NCBI GenBank assembly: GCA_902764825.1
Contig: CACWXL010000007.1
Span: 18,222 to 82,221, forward strand
Direction: 5' to 3'
From: Oscillospiraceae bacterium
Lineage (GTDB): Bacteria > Bacillota > Clostridia > Saccharofermentanales > Saccharofermentanaceae
DNA: 64,000 nucleotides
Positions 32,422-42,145 of the stretch are shown in pieces. The stretch's first letter is position 1. Every line of letters begins with the position of its first letter. The notes beneath the pieces are model-generated. The model was not told where the DNA came from, searched no databases, and saw only the letters and a program-made list of their open reading frames with translations. The position numbers and the translations under genes are program-made.

Positions 32422-33266
32422 TTCTCGATGAGTTCTGCGATCATGTCGACAGTGCCGGAAAGAAGATCCGGACTGACCTTTTCCGCGTTGCCGGAGTCAA
32501 CGAGCTTGGTAACTTCAGGATCCAACGGAAGCTTGTCTGTTACCTTTGAGCCGATCTCTGCAGCGGACTTCTCGATCGTGGAGCCGTCACCGTAAAGCCT
32601 GATCTCGTCACCGCAGTGAGGGCACTTGATGTAGCTCATATTTTCGACCATGCCAAGAACAGGGACCTTCATCATGGATGCCATGTTCCTGGCCTTGTTG
32701 ACGATCATGGAAACCAGATCCTGGCTTGTTGCGACGAGGATGATGCCGTCGACAGGCATGGACTGGAATACGGTGAGCGGAACATCTCCGGTTCCCGGAG
32801 GCATGTCGATGAGAAGAACATCGAGGGTCTCCCAATTTGTCTGGCCCCAGAACTGCTTCAGGAGCGAAGAAAGGACAGGGCCTCTCCAGATGACCGGAGC
32901 TTCCTTGTTCTCGAGCACGAGGTTGACGCTGACAGCCTTGATTCCCGTCTTTGTCTCTGCGGGAACGATGAGCTGGTCGTCAGTACCTCTGAGATTTTCC
33001 GTAAGACCAAAAGACTGAGGGATCGAAGGACCCGTGATGTCGGCGTCCATGATGCCTACTCTATAGCCTTTTCTCGCGAGCTGTACTGCGAGAACTGATG
33101 TAACGAATGACTTGCCTACGCCGCCCTTGCCGCTTGCAACACCGATAACGGTCTTGATCGATGAGCCCTTCGCAAGAGGATCTTTTTGGATCCCGTTAGC
33201 TGACGGACATGAATCCTGCGATGTGCAGCCGTTCTTTGACGGACAAGTATCACATGCTGATGACAT
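32418..33266 (-). CDS. Mrp/NBP35 family Fe-S carrier ATPase
   Basis: A 282-residue P-loop ATPase of the Mrp (ApbC) group, which carries and transfers iron-sulfur clusters. The deviant Walker A GKGGVGKS is near residue 45, the dimer-bridging CPHCG lies near residue 220, and PPGTGD is present. A cysteine-rich N-terminus (CDTCPSKNGC, then CPS) resembles NBP35 and could hold a second cluster. It heads a unit with the thioredoxin-like lipoprotein and ispF, whose pathway includes the Fe-S enzymes IspG and IspH. Confidence 0.92.
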   Translation of the reverse strand: MSSACDTCPSKNGCTSQDSCPSANGIQKDPLAKGSSIKTVIGVASGKGGVGKSFVTSVLAVQLARKGYRVGIMDADITGPSIPQSFGLTENLRGTDDQLIVPAETKTGIKAVSVNLVLENKEAPVIWRGPVLSSLLKQFWGQTNWETLDVLLIDMPPGTGDVPLTVFQSMPVDGIILVATSQDLVSMIVNKARNMASMMKVPVLGMVENMSYIKCPHCGDEIRLYGDGSTIEKSAAEIGSKVTDKLPLDPEVTKLVDSGNAEKVSPDLLSGTVDMIAELIEK

Positions 33267-33309
33267 AATATGCCTCCTTATATTTTGACGCGCCTATTAT
33301 AGTTAACGC

Positions 33310-34281
33310 TTACTCTTTTTTCAAAGACTGTTCTTCTTCGTCGATCTCGAAGATCTCGTCGCTGCCGCTTTCCGTTCTCTTCTTGATGAATCTCATCACA
33401 GCGGCACCGGCATCACTTGATCTCACCATAACAACATTTACGAGACGTTTCTCGTTCTTTTTGAATGAACTTATGAGAGAACCCACGGTATTTGCAGCCT
33501 GCGCCTTGGCGAGCCTTAAGCTCTCCTTCTCTGCTTCGGTGAACTGGTTTGCAAAAGCCTTTTCCTCCGCCCTGTGCTGGGCAGCAAGTTCTCTTTCCTG
33601 GCGGCGGTTCTCATCTATCAGCTTTCTGTATTGTTCGTAGTGATTTCTTGTAGGTTCGCTTACGGTAACTATAGTGTCTACGGCACCATAGATCTGTGAA
33701 CCGATAAGGTCTGATACGACCTTTGTGCCGGATACGACCTTCTCCATCGCTTCGAACTTCTTCTTGAATCCGACGATCGTTATGATCGTGGTTACCAGGT
33801 CCGTAACCAGAACAACTGTGAAGAAGACGAGCACACCGATCCTCACCGGATAACTGATGAGGTTGATGAGATGCTTTACGAGCGGGTGAAGGACATAGAT
33901 GCCGAGCGAAGCTGCAATGCCCCAGTAGATATAGAATCTCAAGCAGATATAGCCTCTGAAGTTGAGCTTATACTCGGAATAATCCCACCAGCGCATATGG
34001 AAGGCGTGATAGAGGATAACACCTGCAATGAGCTCCACGATCGTACATGCGGCGGCCATGCCGAAGAATATGATGAAGAAGTTATTGCTCAGCGGTTCGA
34101 AGATCCAGATCGCGGCATAAAAGCCGAGTCCGTATACGGGACAGAGCGGTCCTGCCAGAAAGCCCCTGTTGATGAACTTTCCTTCGGTGATCCCATAGTA
34201 GATGACTTCGACTACCCAGCCGACAAAACTGTAGATGAAGAACATCAGGTAGGATTCTATAAACGGATACGGTAAGCTCAT
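33310..34281 (-). CDS. CmpB-like membrane protein (putative ABC-transporter type IV)
   Basis: A 323-residue protein of the family PF06541. The N-terminal half has five or six membrane segments and the typical sequence YSFVGWVVEVIYYGITEGKF followed by NRGFLAGPLCPVYG, and WWDYSEYKLNFRGYICL. The C-terminal third is a charged helical region likely to form a coiled coil. The 'ABC transporter' name is historical, and the function is unknown. A longer frame starts at 34335, but the ATG at 34281 overlaps the methyltransferase stop (ATGA) and has a GAGG upstream. Confidence 0.8.
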   Translation of the reverse strand: MSLPYPFIESYLMFFIYSFVGWVVEVIYYGITEGKFINRGFLAGPLCPVYGLGFYAAIWIFEPLSNNFFIIFFGMAAACTIVELIAGVILYHAFHMRWWDYSEYKLNFRGYICLRFYIYWGIAASLGIYVLHPLVKHLINLISYPVRIGVLVFFTVVLVTDLVTTIITIVGFKKKFEAMEKVVSGTKVVSDLIGSQIYGAVDTIVTVSEPTRNHYEQYRKLIDENRRQERELAAQHRAEEKAFANQFTEAEKESLRLAKAQAANTVGSLISSFKKNEKRLVNVVMVRSSDAGAAVMRFIKKRTESGSDEIFEIDEEEQSLKKE

Positions 34282-34889
34282 TCTTTTCGCGACCTCATGA
34301 CTCTGTATCCGCCGTCGATCGACAGCGTCTCGCAATTGCCGAAGAGCTCTTTCATCTTATCCATGGTTGAAGGTGCGCCCTGCTTGCGCTGCAGGACGAC
34401 ATAGAGATATCCGCCCGGATTAAGGACATCGTAAGCCTGCTCGTAGAAGCCGAACACAGTCTTCTTGCCTGCTCTTACCGGGGGATTTGTAGCGACGATG
34501 TCAAAGCGCTCGTCTCTTACGCCGAACAGGATGTCACTTGACATGAATCTGCAGTTTACGCCGTTGTTTATCGCGTTCTCTCTTGCGAGAGCGACCGCCC
34601 TTGAATTGATGTCGACACCTGTTACATCGAAGGCCATAAAGCAGGACTTGATAACGATCCCGACGATGCCTACGCCGCATCCGAGGTCTACAAAGCGTTC
34701 CATCTTAGGACCTCTGGACTTGATGTCCTTAACGATGGTGTCGATCAAAAGATTTGTTCCGAAGTCGACTTCCTTCCTCGAGAAGACCGAAGAATCCGTG
34801 GAGAATTCAAAGTTGATCCCGTTCATTCTGTAGGGGATCACTTTGCGGTCTGAGGGAGTTGTCGGATTGGGGTCAAAATATTGTGTCAT
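34278..34889 (-). CDS. RsmC-like class I methyltransferase
   Basis: A 203-residue SAM-dependent methyltransferase. The SAM loop is VDLGCGVGIVGI, the acidic residue ends GVDINSRAV, and the catalytic motif NPPVRAGK is the one found in RsmC/YbxB-type enzymes that methylate guanine N2 of 16S rRNA. Length and motifs match the small Gram-positive group. The exact target is inferred. It overlaps both neighbours by ATGA, so it is translationally coupled in the four-gene operon. Confidence 0.85.
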   Translation of the reverse strand: MTQYFDPNPTTPSDRKVIPYRMNGINFEFSTDSSVFSRKEVDFGTNLLIDTIVKDIKSRGPKMERFVDLGCGVGIVGIVIKSCFMAFDVTGVDINSRAVALARENAINNGVNCRFMSSDILFGVRDERFDIVATNPPVRAGKKTVFGFYEQAYDVLNPGGYLYVVLQRKQGAPSTMDKMKELFGNCETLSIDGGYRVMRSRKE

Positions 34890-35413
34890 GGTAATTTACT
34901 CTTTAATCCTGTCTTTTCGATCACTGCTACGAGGGGCAGTCCCAATACTACTAATACGGCAGCTTCTCCGCCTGCAACAGAGAGCATGGTGAGAACTACT
35001 TCCTGCCATGTTACGGTATCAAACAAAAGGAACGGGAGATATCCTCCGACGATAAGTCCGTTGCAGACAACCGGCGGGATAATGCCGAGCCACTTGTTCT
35101 TCTTGCCGATGAGATAAGAGAGATAACCTGCAAGGAGCGTGGCTATCGTACCTCCGATGATATCGACAGGACCCAGATTGTCGGGATTTAAGAGGTTCGA
35201 GATAAGGCATCCCAAAGTAACACCGGGGATCATGCCCCATGAGAAGATCGGGAATACCGTCATGACCTCAGAGATCCTTGCCTGGATCGGTCCGTATGAT
35301 ATCGGTGCAAGGAAATACGTAAGCACCACATAGAGCGCTGCAACGATACCGTTGAAGACGATAAATCTTATGAGTTTTCTGTTCCTTGCCTGTTTTGATA
35401 TAGTGTCCGTCAT
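34886..35413 (-). CDS. QueT-family queuosine precursor transporter
   Basis: A 175-residue protein of the QueT family, predicted S components of ECF transporters for preQ1 or related precursors. Five or six membrane helices are visible, with the signature IQARISEVMTVFPIFSWG and the D..GGTIATLLAGYLSYLIG region. A longer frame begins at 35473 inside the upstream gene; the ATG at 35413, two bases after that gene's stop, fits the family's N-terminus. No preQ1 riboswitch was recognised upstream of this operon. Confidence 0.85.
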   Translation of the reverse strand: MTDTISKQARNRKLIRFIVFNGIVAALYVVLTYFLAPISYGPIQARISEVMTVFPIFSWGMIPGVTLGCLISNLLNPDNLGPVDIIGGTIATLLAGYLSYLIGKKNKWLGIIPPVVCNGLIVGGYLPFLLFDTVTWQEVVLTMLSVAGGEAAVLVVLGLPLVAVIEKTGLKSKLP

Positions 35414-35415
35414 AA

Positions 35416-36375
35416 TCACATCATAGAACGAATCGTATCGTTTATCTGGCATATCCTGACAGTCCTGCTCCACGGCATCTCAGGTGCCTGGATAAGGCCC
35501 TTTGAAATGGCATTGGCGCATGATTCGAATTCGTAAACATACCCCTTTAAGTAATTCTTGTCTGCTTCTGCTTCATCCAGCATCACGTCGTCTGCCGAAT
35601 ACAGCGTGATCTTTCTGTAATTGTTGATGTTGGTAAACCTGATCTTGCCTCTCTCACCGGTTACAACGCCGTCCTTATCGGTGTTGGCACACATCGTAAC
35701 ATAGAAGTTGCCGAGGATGGCGCCGTCATCGGTCTCAAGGGAATATGTCGTATCGCGGTCGATCCCGGATGAGTCTTTCCTTGCGAAAACCCTGGATACC
35801 TTAATGTCATCACCCATAAAAGAGAGTGCGAAGTTCGTTGTATATACACCGAGGTCCAAGTAGCTTCCGCCGCCCAACACCGTGCTGTTGAGTCTCGGAA
35901 TACTCTCAATGTCGTATCCGAGGTTTGCCGTCACGTACTTGATCTGTCCTATCCTTCCCTTCTCGATCCATTCAAGGGCTTTCTTATGAAGAGGAAGATA
36001 AGATGTCCACATTGCCTCTGCAACGAACACGCCTCTGTTCTTGGCTTCGAAGAAGATGCTGTCGGCTTCGGCCCTGCTCATTGCAAAGGGCTTCTCGATA
36101 AGAACGTTCTTATACTCCTTGATGCACATTATCGCGTGTTCGTAGTGATACGTGTTGGGAGTTGCAATATAGATAAGATCGATATCAGGAGACTTGGCAA
36201 GCTTCTCATAACCGGTAAAAACCTTTGCATCAGGACAGTGAGCAGCGGCAAACTTCTTTGCCTTAGCTCTTTCTCTTGATGCGACGCCTTCGATCCTGAC
36301 CTTCCTGTTGCCTTTAAGGCTGTCACAGATCTTTGCGGCGATCACTCCGCAACCTAATATACCGACTCTAAGCAT
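35416..36375 (-). CDS. Gfo/Idh/MocA family oxidoreductase
   Basis: A 319-residue NAD(P)-dependent dehydrogenase. The N-terminal Rossmann motif VGILGCGVIA, the YIATPNTYHYEHA segment and the catalytic IEKPFAMSRAEAD motif (EKP lysine) are diagnostic. GGGSYLDLGVY contributes the active-site region. Substrates in this family are mostly sugars, inositols and their derivatives, and none can be chosen here. It is the first gene of the operon with QueT, a methyltransferase and the CmpB-like protein. Confidence 0.9.
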   Translation of the reverse strand: MLRVGILGCGVIAAKICDSLKGNRKVRIEGVASRERAKAKKFAAAHCPDAKVFTGYEKLAKSPDIDLIYIATPNTYHYEHAIMCIKEYKNVLIEKPFAMSRAEADSIFFEAKNRGVFVAEAMWTSYLPLHKKALEWIEKGRIGQIKYVTANLGYDIESIPRLNSTVLGGGSYLDLGVYTTNFALSFMGDDIKVSRVFARKDSSGIDRDTTYSLETDDGAILGNFYVTMCANTDKDGVVTGERGKIRFTNINNYRKITLYSADDVMLDEAEADKNYLKGYVYEFESCANAISKGLIQAPEMPWSRTVRICQINDTIRSMM

Positions 36376-36530
36376 ATATAGACCTCTAAATTATAATATT
36401 TAAGCAACTCCCTAATTGTATTGAGGGTTAAGAGGTGTGTCAATCTATGAATTGAACAAGCCTTGTCTTATAGACAACAGTGCTTTCTTGTTTTATTTTT
36501 ATTGCTGAAGATTTCGAAAAGAGAACGGCC

Positions 36531-37448
36531 GTGACTATTAAATTTCTTAACAGGTTATCACCAAGAAAGAGAGGCATAATATACCTTCTTCTGTCGTCAT
36601 TCTCTTTCGCCTGCATGGCTCTGTTCATTAATCTCGCAGGAGAAATGCCGGTATTCCAGAAGGCTTTTTTCAGAAACCTTGTAGCGATCGTAATGTCTTA
36701 CATAATCCTCGCGAGGTCTCCCGAGAAGTTCAAGATAAAGAAGAGCACTCTGCCTTACCTCTTCATGCGCGCGGGCTTCGGTACGATAGGCGTTCTTGCG
36801 AATTTCTATGCAATCTCGACGGCCAACATGTCTGATGCCATGATGCTCAACAAGCTCTCGCCGTTCTTTGCAATGCTTACTTCCATAATAGTTCTCAAGG
36901 AAGCTGCCGACGGCTTCCAGTGGGCGGCGATCCTGACAGCCATTGCAGGCGCCGTATTCGTCGTAAAGCCGTCATTTATCTTCGGCACCTTAGGCATAAG
37001 CGGTGATTCGGTCTTTCCTCTTGTAATCGCTCTTATCGGCGGTATCTGTGCAGGCATTGCCTACGCATTCCTCCGCAAGGCCACGGTCAAAGGCGAGCGC
37101 GGTATCGTCGTAGTCGCATTCTTTTCGACGTTCTCGTGCATAGCACTGATACCGTTCATCATCTTCACATATCAGCCCATCACATGGCTCCAGTTCTTCT
37201 ACTGCTGCATGACGGGCGTTGCTGCATGCCTCGGCCAGATATTCATCACATCGGCCTATGCTGCATGTCCTGCGAAGGAAATATCGATATACGACTATTC
37301 GACCGTAATCTTTACGGCCTTGCTGGGTCTTGTCTTCTTAGGTGAGATCCCTGATTTCTTAAGCATCATAGGATACGCGATCATCATCGGCGCATCCGTC
37401 ATGAACTATCTTTACAACAACAATTACTTAAGATTTAAGAAATCCTGA
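36531..37448 (+). CDS. DMT-superfamily (EamA) transporter
   Basis: A 305-residue membrane protein with ten predicted helices in two EamA repeats. The pattern SFSFACMALFINLAGEMPVFQKAFFRN in pieces, RAGFGTIGVLANFYAI, and LNKLSPFFAMLTSIIVLKE is typical of drug/metabolite exporters. The likely start is the GTG at 36531, which has an AAGAGA six bases upstream; an earlier in-frame GTG at 36480 lacks a ribosome site. Its last 25 bases overlap the 3' end of the convergent HAD gene. Substrate unknown. Confidence 0.85.
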   Translation: MTIKFLNRLSPRKRGIIYLLLSSFSFACMALFINLAGEMPVFQKAFFRNLVAIVMSYIILARSPEKFKIKKSTLPYLFMRAGFGTIGVLANFYAISTANMSDAMMLNKLSPFFAMLTSIIVLKEAADGFQWAAILTAIAGAVFVVKPSFIFGTLGISGDSVFPLVIALIGGICAGIAYAFLRKATVKGERGIVVVAFFSTFSCIALIPFIIFTYQPITWLQFFYCCMTGVAACLGQIFITSAYAACPAKEISIYDYSTVIFTALLGLVFLGEIPDFLSIIGYAIIIGASVMNYLYNNNYLRFKKS

Positions 37449-38086
37449 ACGTCCTTTAACGACGGCAGGATAACGTCCGCTAAGCTCTTCATCTCATCAT
37501 CGGGCTGAATGATATCAGGGACCATGATCGTATAAAGCCCTGATGCCCTGCAAGACCTCACACCGTTAAATGAATCCTCAAGCCCGACGCCTTCAGAAGG
37601 CTTTATTCCGAGCGCATCGCATGCCAGAAGGAATATCTCGGGATCGGGCTTGGATTTAGTAACCTGGTCGCCGCATATACAGGCATCGAAAAAGGGCAGC
37701 GCGCCGAGCACTTCCATCTGTGAAGTCACTTCCTCTCTGGTGGAAGAAGATGCGATGGCGGTCTTAATTCCGGCATTCTTCATCGCGGTGAGGAGTTCTA
37801 TGGTATGTGGCTTTAACGGCACCTTTCCCTGTGCTGCCAGATCGTTGTAAATGGCTCTGAGCTCTCTTTCATAGGGTTCGCCGGGCTCTCCGTATCTTCT
37901 CCTGAATTCATCAACGGTAGCCTTCTTATTCTTTCCGATGACGCTTATTCCGTAATCGCGGATACCGTCAAAACCATACTTGGCGCCGATCTGCTCCCAA
38001 ATGGAAAGGACTGTCCTTTCTGAATCAAGGATCAGTCCGTCCATATCAAATATTGCTGCTTTAAAAGTCCTGTCGAACTTATCCAT
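37424..38086 (-). CDS. HAD-family phosphatase (phosphoglucomutase-like subgroup)
   Basis: A 220-residue haloacid dehalogenase hydrolase. Motif I is FDMDGLILDSE, motif II is AIASSSTREEV, motif III includes KSKPDPEIF, and motif IV is GLEDSFNGV. The helical cap after motif I places it with beta-phosphoglucomutase and related phosphatases. Its ATG overlaps the stop of the carB-dapF gene by one base, so it belongs to the carA operon. It may be a house-cleaning phosphatase; the substrate cannot be read. Confidence 0.88.
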   Translation of the reverse strand: MDKFDRTFKAAIFDMDGLILDSERTVLSIWEQIGAKYGFDGIRDYGISVIGKNKKATVDEFRRRYGEPGEPYERELRAIYNDLAAQGKVPLKPHTIELLTAMKNAGIKTAIASSSTREEVTSQMEVLGALPFFDACICGDQVTKSKPDPEIFLLACDALGIKPSEGVGLEDSFNGVRSCRASGLYTIMVPDIIQPDDEMKSLADVILPSLKDVQDFLNLK

Positions 38087-41000
38087 CAGACCTCCATTGT
38101 TCCTTCGAAGACCTTGTCGCAGTTACCTGTCATGAATACTGCTTCGTCTGTGTATCTGATGATCAGGTCTCCGCCCTTAAGGATGACCCTGATGTCTTCG
38201 CCCTTCCTGCAGAAGCCGTTCTCACAGGCTGCCACGACCGTTGCGCATGCACCTGTACCGCAGGCCATAGTCTCGCCCGAGCCTCTCTCCCATACTCTCA
38301 TCTTGAGTGTATGGTCGTCGATTACTTTGACAAACTCGGTGTTGACTCTTTCAGGGAAGATGTCTGTCGAATATTCGAACTTGGGACCTATCGTATTCAG
38401 ATCCAGAACATCAACACGGTCAGTGAATACAACTGCATGAGGGTTACCCATGGAAACTGCCGTAATGTTATATTGATCGCCGTCTATATTTACCGGAACG
38501 TTGATCGCTGTGTCACCCGGGAGCGTGCACGGGATCTTCGGCGGATTGAGTTCCGCCTTTCCCATGTCGACCTTTACTCTTACTACGACACCGCCTGATG
38601 TCATGAGCTCTAATGACTTGATGCCGCTCTTGGTCTCGATCTTCATGTGTCTCTTCTTGTGGCCGCGCTCATCGTACATGTACTTTGCAACGCACCTGAT
38701 CGCGTTGCCGCACATCATGCCTTCAGAACCGTCGAGATTGAACATTATCATGCGGCAGTCAGCGACCTTGGAAGGAGCGATGAGCACGATACCGTCACCG
38801 CCTACGCCGAAGTGTCTGTCACTCATATAGACGGAAAGCGATTCAGGTGAAGATACCATGTTCTCCATGCAGTCGATATAGATGTAATCGTTGCCGCAGC
38901 CCTGCATCTTCGTGAAGCTGATCTTACGACGCTTGTCACGCATGTTGTTGATGTCTACGAGCTCTGTATTGATCTCTGAGAAGTGGCTCATAAGTGAGTC
39001 TGCAAGAGCATCTGCGGTATCAACAGCCGTAAGGCAGGGGATTCCGAGCATGACGGCTCTTCTTCTGAGCTTAACGGAGTCTCTTGCAGGAAGTCTTCCC
39101 TTTGCGGATGTGGAGATGATGTAGTTGATCTTGCCGCTCTCAAGAAGCGTCATCGTGTTGTTCTCATCAGATTCATGGATCTTGGATACCGCAGTAACCT
39201 CCATGCCGGCCTGTCTTAATGCATCAGCCGTGCCGTGGGTTGCATAGAGTTTGAAGCCCATCGAATCGAACTTCTTCGCGATCTCGACGATCTCCATTTT
39301 GTCGGAATTCCTTACAGTGATGAATACGCCGCCGCGCTTGTACATCTTATAGCCTGCTGCTACAAGGCCCTTGTAAAGTGCTTCTGAAAGGTTTCTGCCG
39401 ACGCCTAAGACTTCGCCCGTAGACTTCATCTCAGGTCCTAACTGTGTATCTACATCCGTAAGCTTTTCGAATGAGAATACGGGAACCTTGACCGCAGTAT
39501 AAGGAGACTGTCTGTAGAATCCCGTGCCGTAATCCATGTCAGCAAGAGGTGTGCCGAGGCTTACTTCGATCGCAACGTCAACCATCGGAATGCCCGTGAC
39601 CTTGCTCATGTAAGGAACGGTTCTTGAAGCTCTCGGGTTGACCTCGATAACATAGATCCTGTTGTCCTTTACGATGTACTGGATATTAACGATTCCTGTC
39701 GACTTAAGGCCGTCGCAGAGTGCGATCGTTGTATCCGTGAGTTTCTTATACATATCGTCGTAGATATGCTTTGCAGGATACATCGCGATGGAGTCACCGG
39801 AGTGGATTCCGGCACGCTCGACGTGCTCCATGAGGCCCGGGATAAGGACATCCTTGCCGTCGTAGATAGCATCCACCTCGATCTCCCTGCCCTGGATGTA
39901 TTTGTCGATGAGAACAGGATTCTCGATGCCCTGGGCTAAGATGATCTTCATGTACTCGTTAACGTCTTCGTCGTTGAAGGCGATGATCATGTTCTGACCG
40001 CCAAGAACGTAGGAAGGTCTTAAGAGCACAGGATATTCAAGTGTATTTGCAGCCTTCAGAGCTTCATCCAATGTGAGCACCGAGAAGCCCTTAGGTCTTG
40101 CGATACCGAGGCGCTCCAGGAGCTCATCGAATCTCTCACGGTCTTCTGCCATGTCGATCGAATCAGCAGATGTACCGATGATGTTGATGTTGTTCTCGGA
40201 TAATGTCTTCGTAAGCTTGATGGCAGTCTGACCGCCGAATGCGACTACAACGCCGAACGGCTTTTCCTGATGAACGATGTTCATTACGTCTTCAGGTGTC
40301 AGAGGCTCGAAATAAAGTCTGTCGCCGGTATCGAAGTCTGTGGATACCGTCTCAGGGTTGTTGTTTACGATGACTACCCTGTAACCTAAATCGCGGAGAG
40401 CATGTACACAGTGAACGGCAGCATAGTCGAACTCGATTCCCTGGCCGATACGGATCGGGCCTGAACCGAATACGATAACTGTCTGCTTATCCTTGTCGCC
40501 TGCCTTCTCGAAATCAGCTTCATTCTCGCCGCCTTCTTCAGGTCTGTTGAATGTAGCGTAGAAATAAGGCGTGTGTGCCTCGAACTCGCCTGCGCATGTA
40601 TCGACCATCTTGAATGTCGGCTTGAGCTCGTAAGTTACGGGCTTTCCGGTGATCCTTGCGATCGCCTTGTCGGTGAAACCGAGCTTTTTTGCCTTTACGT
40701 ATTCATCGAAAGAGATGTCTCTTCCGGAGATCTTCTTTTCGAATTCGACAAGGTTCCTGATCTTTGCGAGGAACCACATGTCGATCTTGGTCTCTTTATT
40801 GATCTCCTCGATCTCAACGCCTCTTCTGATCGCTTCAGCGACATAGAAGAGCCTCTCGTCCGTAGGTGTTACGCAGCGTTCCATGAGGTCTTCGTCTGCG
40901 ACTTCCTCCATCTTCTTTAAGTGGAGTGTGTCAGCTGAGATCTCTGCACCTCTTACGGCCTTCATGAGAGCGCTCTCAAACGAATCGGAGATCGCCATGA

Positions 41001-42144
41001 CTTCGCCTGTCGCCTTCATCTGCGTACCGAGATTTCTCTTGGCATATACGAACTTGTCGAAAGGCCACTTCGGATATTTGACTGCAACATAGTCGAGTGC
41101 AGGCTCGAAAGCCGCATATGTATGGCCTGTTACGGCGTTAACGATCTCGTGGAGTCTGTAACCGATAGCAATCTTAGTTGCAACTTTTGCGATCGGATAA
41201 CCCGTTGCCTTTGAAGCAAGAGCAGATGATCTTGAAACTCTCGGATTAACCTCGATTACCGCATATTCGAATGAGTTCGGATTAAGTGCGAACTGGCAGT
41301 TGCATCCGCCTTCGACGCCCAAAGCTTCAATGATGTTGAGCGAAGCGGTCCTCAGCATCTGATACTCTTTATCTGAGAGCGTTACTGCAGGAGCGATTAC
41401 TATCGAGTCGCCTGTGTGAACGCCGACCGGGTCTAAGTTCTCCATCGAGCAGACCGTAATGACGTTGCCGTCCTTATCTCTTATTACTTCGAACTCGATC
41501 TCTTTCCAGCCGGCAATTCCGCGCTCAACTAATATCTGTGTAATAGGCGACAGGGCAAGACCGTTTCTTGCGATCTCGTGGAGCTCATCCTTGTCTTTTG
41601 CGATACCGCCGCCTGTGCCTCCCAATGTGAAGGCAGGTCTTACGATGACCGGGTAACCGATCTCATCTGCAAATGCGAGAGCATCTTCTACTGTCGTTAC
41701 GACCTTTGAAGGAATGCAGGGTTGGCCTATTGCCTCCATCGTATCCTTGAACATCTGACGGTCTTCGGCCTTGTCGATACACTCGGGTGAAGATCCCAGG
41801 AGCTTAACGCCGTGGGATTCAAGGAAGCCTTCCTTGGCAAGCTGCATGCAGAGTGTGAGAGCTGTCTGTCCGCCGAGTCCCGAGAGGATCGAATCGGGCT
41901 TTTCAGTCTCGATTATTCTCTTGACCGTAGTAAGCGTAAGTGGTTCGATGTAGATCTTGTCTGCCATCGATTTGTCTGTCATGATGGTAGCAGGATTCGA
42001 GTTGAGGAGTACGATCTCGATGCCGTCTTCTCTTAAAGCTCTGCAGGCCTGTGTTCCTGCGTAGTCGAACTCTGCGGCCTGGCCGATCACGATAGGGCCT
42101 GAACCGATAACAAGGACTTTACGTATAGTTTTATCAAGCGGCAT
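38086..42144 (-). CDS. carB-dapF: CarB-DapF fusion: carbamoyl-phosphate synthase large subunit and diaminopimelate epimerase
   Basis: One uninterrupted 1352-codon frame. Residues 1-1067 are a complete CarB: two ATP-grasp halves (SNPATIMTDKSMAD early, NNNPETVSTDFDTGD in the second half) and the MGS-like allosteric domain (about 940-1067). Residues 1068-1352 are a complete DapF: FTKMQGCGNDYIYID, then MCGNAIRC with the first catalytic cysteine and ETMACGTGACA with the second. DapF epimerises LL- to meso-diaminopimelate. The ATG at the junction (38943) has no obvious ribosome site. CarB works in pyrimidine and arginine synthesis, DapF in lysine and cell-wall synthesis, so the fusion joins unrelated pathways. 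Confidence 0.95.
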   Translation of the reverse strand: MPLDKTIRKVLVIGSGPIVIGQAAEFDYAGTQACRALREDGIEIVLLNSNPATIMTDKSMADKIYIEPLTLTTVKRIIETEKPDSILSGLGGQTALTLCMQLAKEGFLESHGVKLLGSSPECIDKAEDRQMFKDTMEAIGQPCIPSKVVTTVEDALAFADEIGYPVIVRPAFTLGGTGGGIAKDKDELHEIARNGLALSPITQILVERGIAGWKEIEFEVIRDKDGNVITVCSMENLDPVGVHTGDSIVIAPAVTLSDKEYQMLRTASLNIIEALGVEGGCNCQFALNPNSFEYAVIEVNPRVSRSSALASKATGYPIAKVATKIAIGYRLHEIVNAVTGHTYAAFEPALDYVAVKYPKWPFDKFVYAKRNLGTQMKATGEVMAISDSFESALMKAVRGAEISADTLHLKKMEEVADEDLMERCVTPTDERLFYVAEAIRRGVEIEEINKETKIDMWFLAKIRNLVEFEKKISGRDISFDEYVKAKKLGFTDKAIARITGKPVTYELKPTFKMVDTCAGEFEAHTPYFYATFNRPEEGGENEADFEKAGDKDKQTVIVFGSGPIRIGQGIEFDYAAVHCVHALRDLGYRVVIVNNNPETVSTDFDTGDRLYFEPLTPEDVMNIVHQEKPFGVVVAFGGQTAIKLTKTLSENNINIIGTSADSIDMAEDRERFDELLERLGIARPKGFSVLTLDEALKAANTLEYPVLLRPSYVLGGQNMIIAFNDEDVNEYMKIILAQGIENPVLIDKYIQGREIEVDAIYDGKDVLIPGLMEHVERAGIHSGDSIAMYPAKHIYDDMYKKLTDTTIALCDGLKSTGIVNIQYIVKDNRIYVIEVNPRASRTVPYMSKVTGIPMVDVAIEVSLGTPLADMDYGTGFYRQSPYTAVKVPVFSFEKLTDVDTQLGPEMKSTGEVLGVGRNLSEALYKGLVAAGYKMYKRGGVFITVRNSDKMEIVEIAKKFDSMGFKLYATHGTADALRQAGMEVTAVSKIHESDENNTMTLLESGKINYIISTSAKGRLPARDSVKLRRRAVMLGIPCLTAVDTADALADSLMSHFSEINTELVDINNMRDKRRKISFTKMQGCGNDYIYIDCMENMVSSPESLSVYMSDRHFGVGGDGIVLIAPSKVADCRMIMFNLDGSEGMMCGNAIRCVAKYMYDERGHKKRHMKIETKSGIKSLELMTSGGVVVRVKVDMGKAELNPPKIPCTLPGDTAINVPVNIDGDQYNITAVSMGNPHAVVFTDRVDVLDLNTIGPKFEYSTDIFPERVNTEFVKVIDDHTLKMRVWERGSGETMACGTGACATVVAACENGFCRKGEDIRVILKGGDLIIRYTDEAVFMTGNCDKVFEGTMEV

Positions 42145-42145
42145 A

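Noticed and set aside
36376..36530. Possible preQ1 riboswitch upstream of the operon containing QueT
   Set aside because: No preQ1 aptamer consensus could be matched, and QueT is the second gene in the operon.
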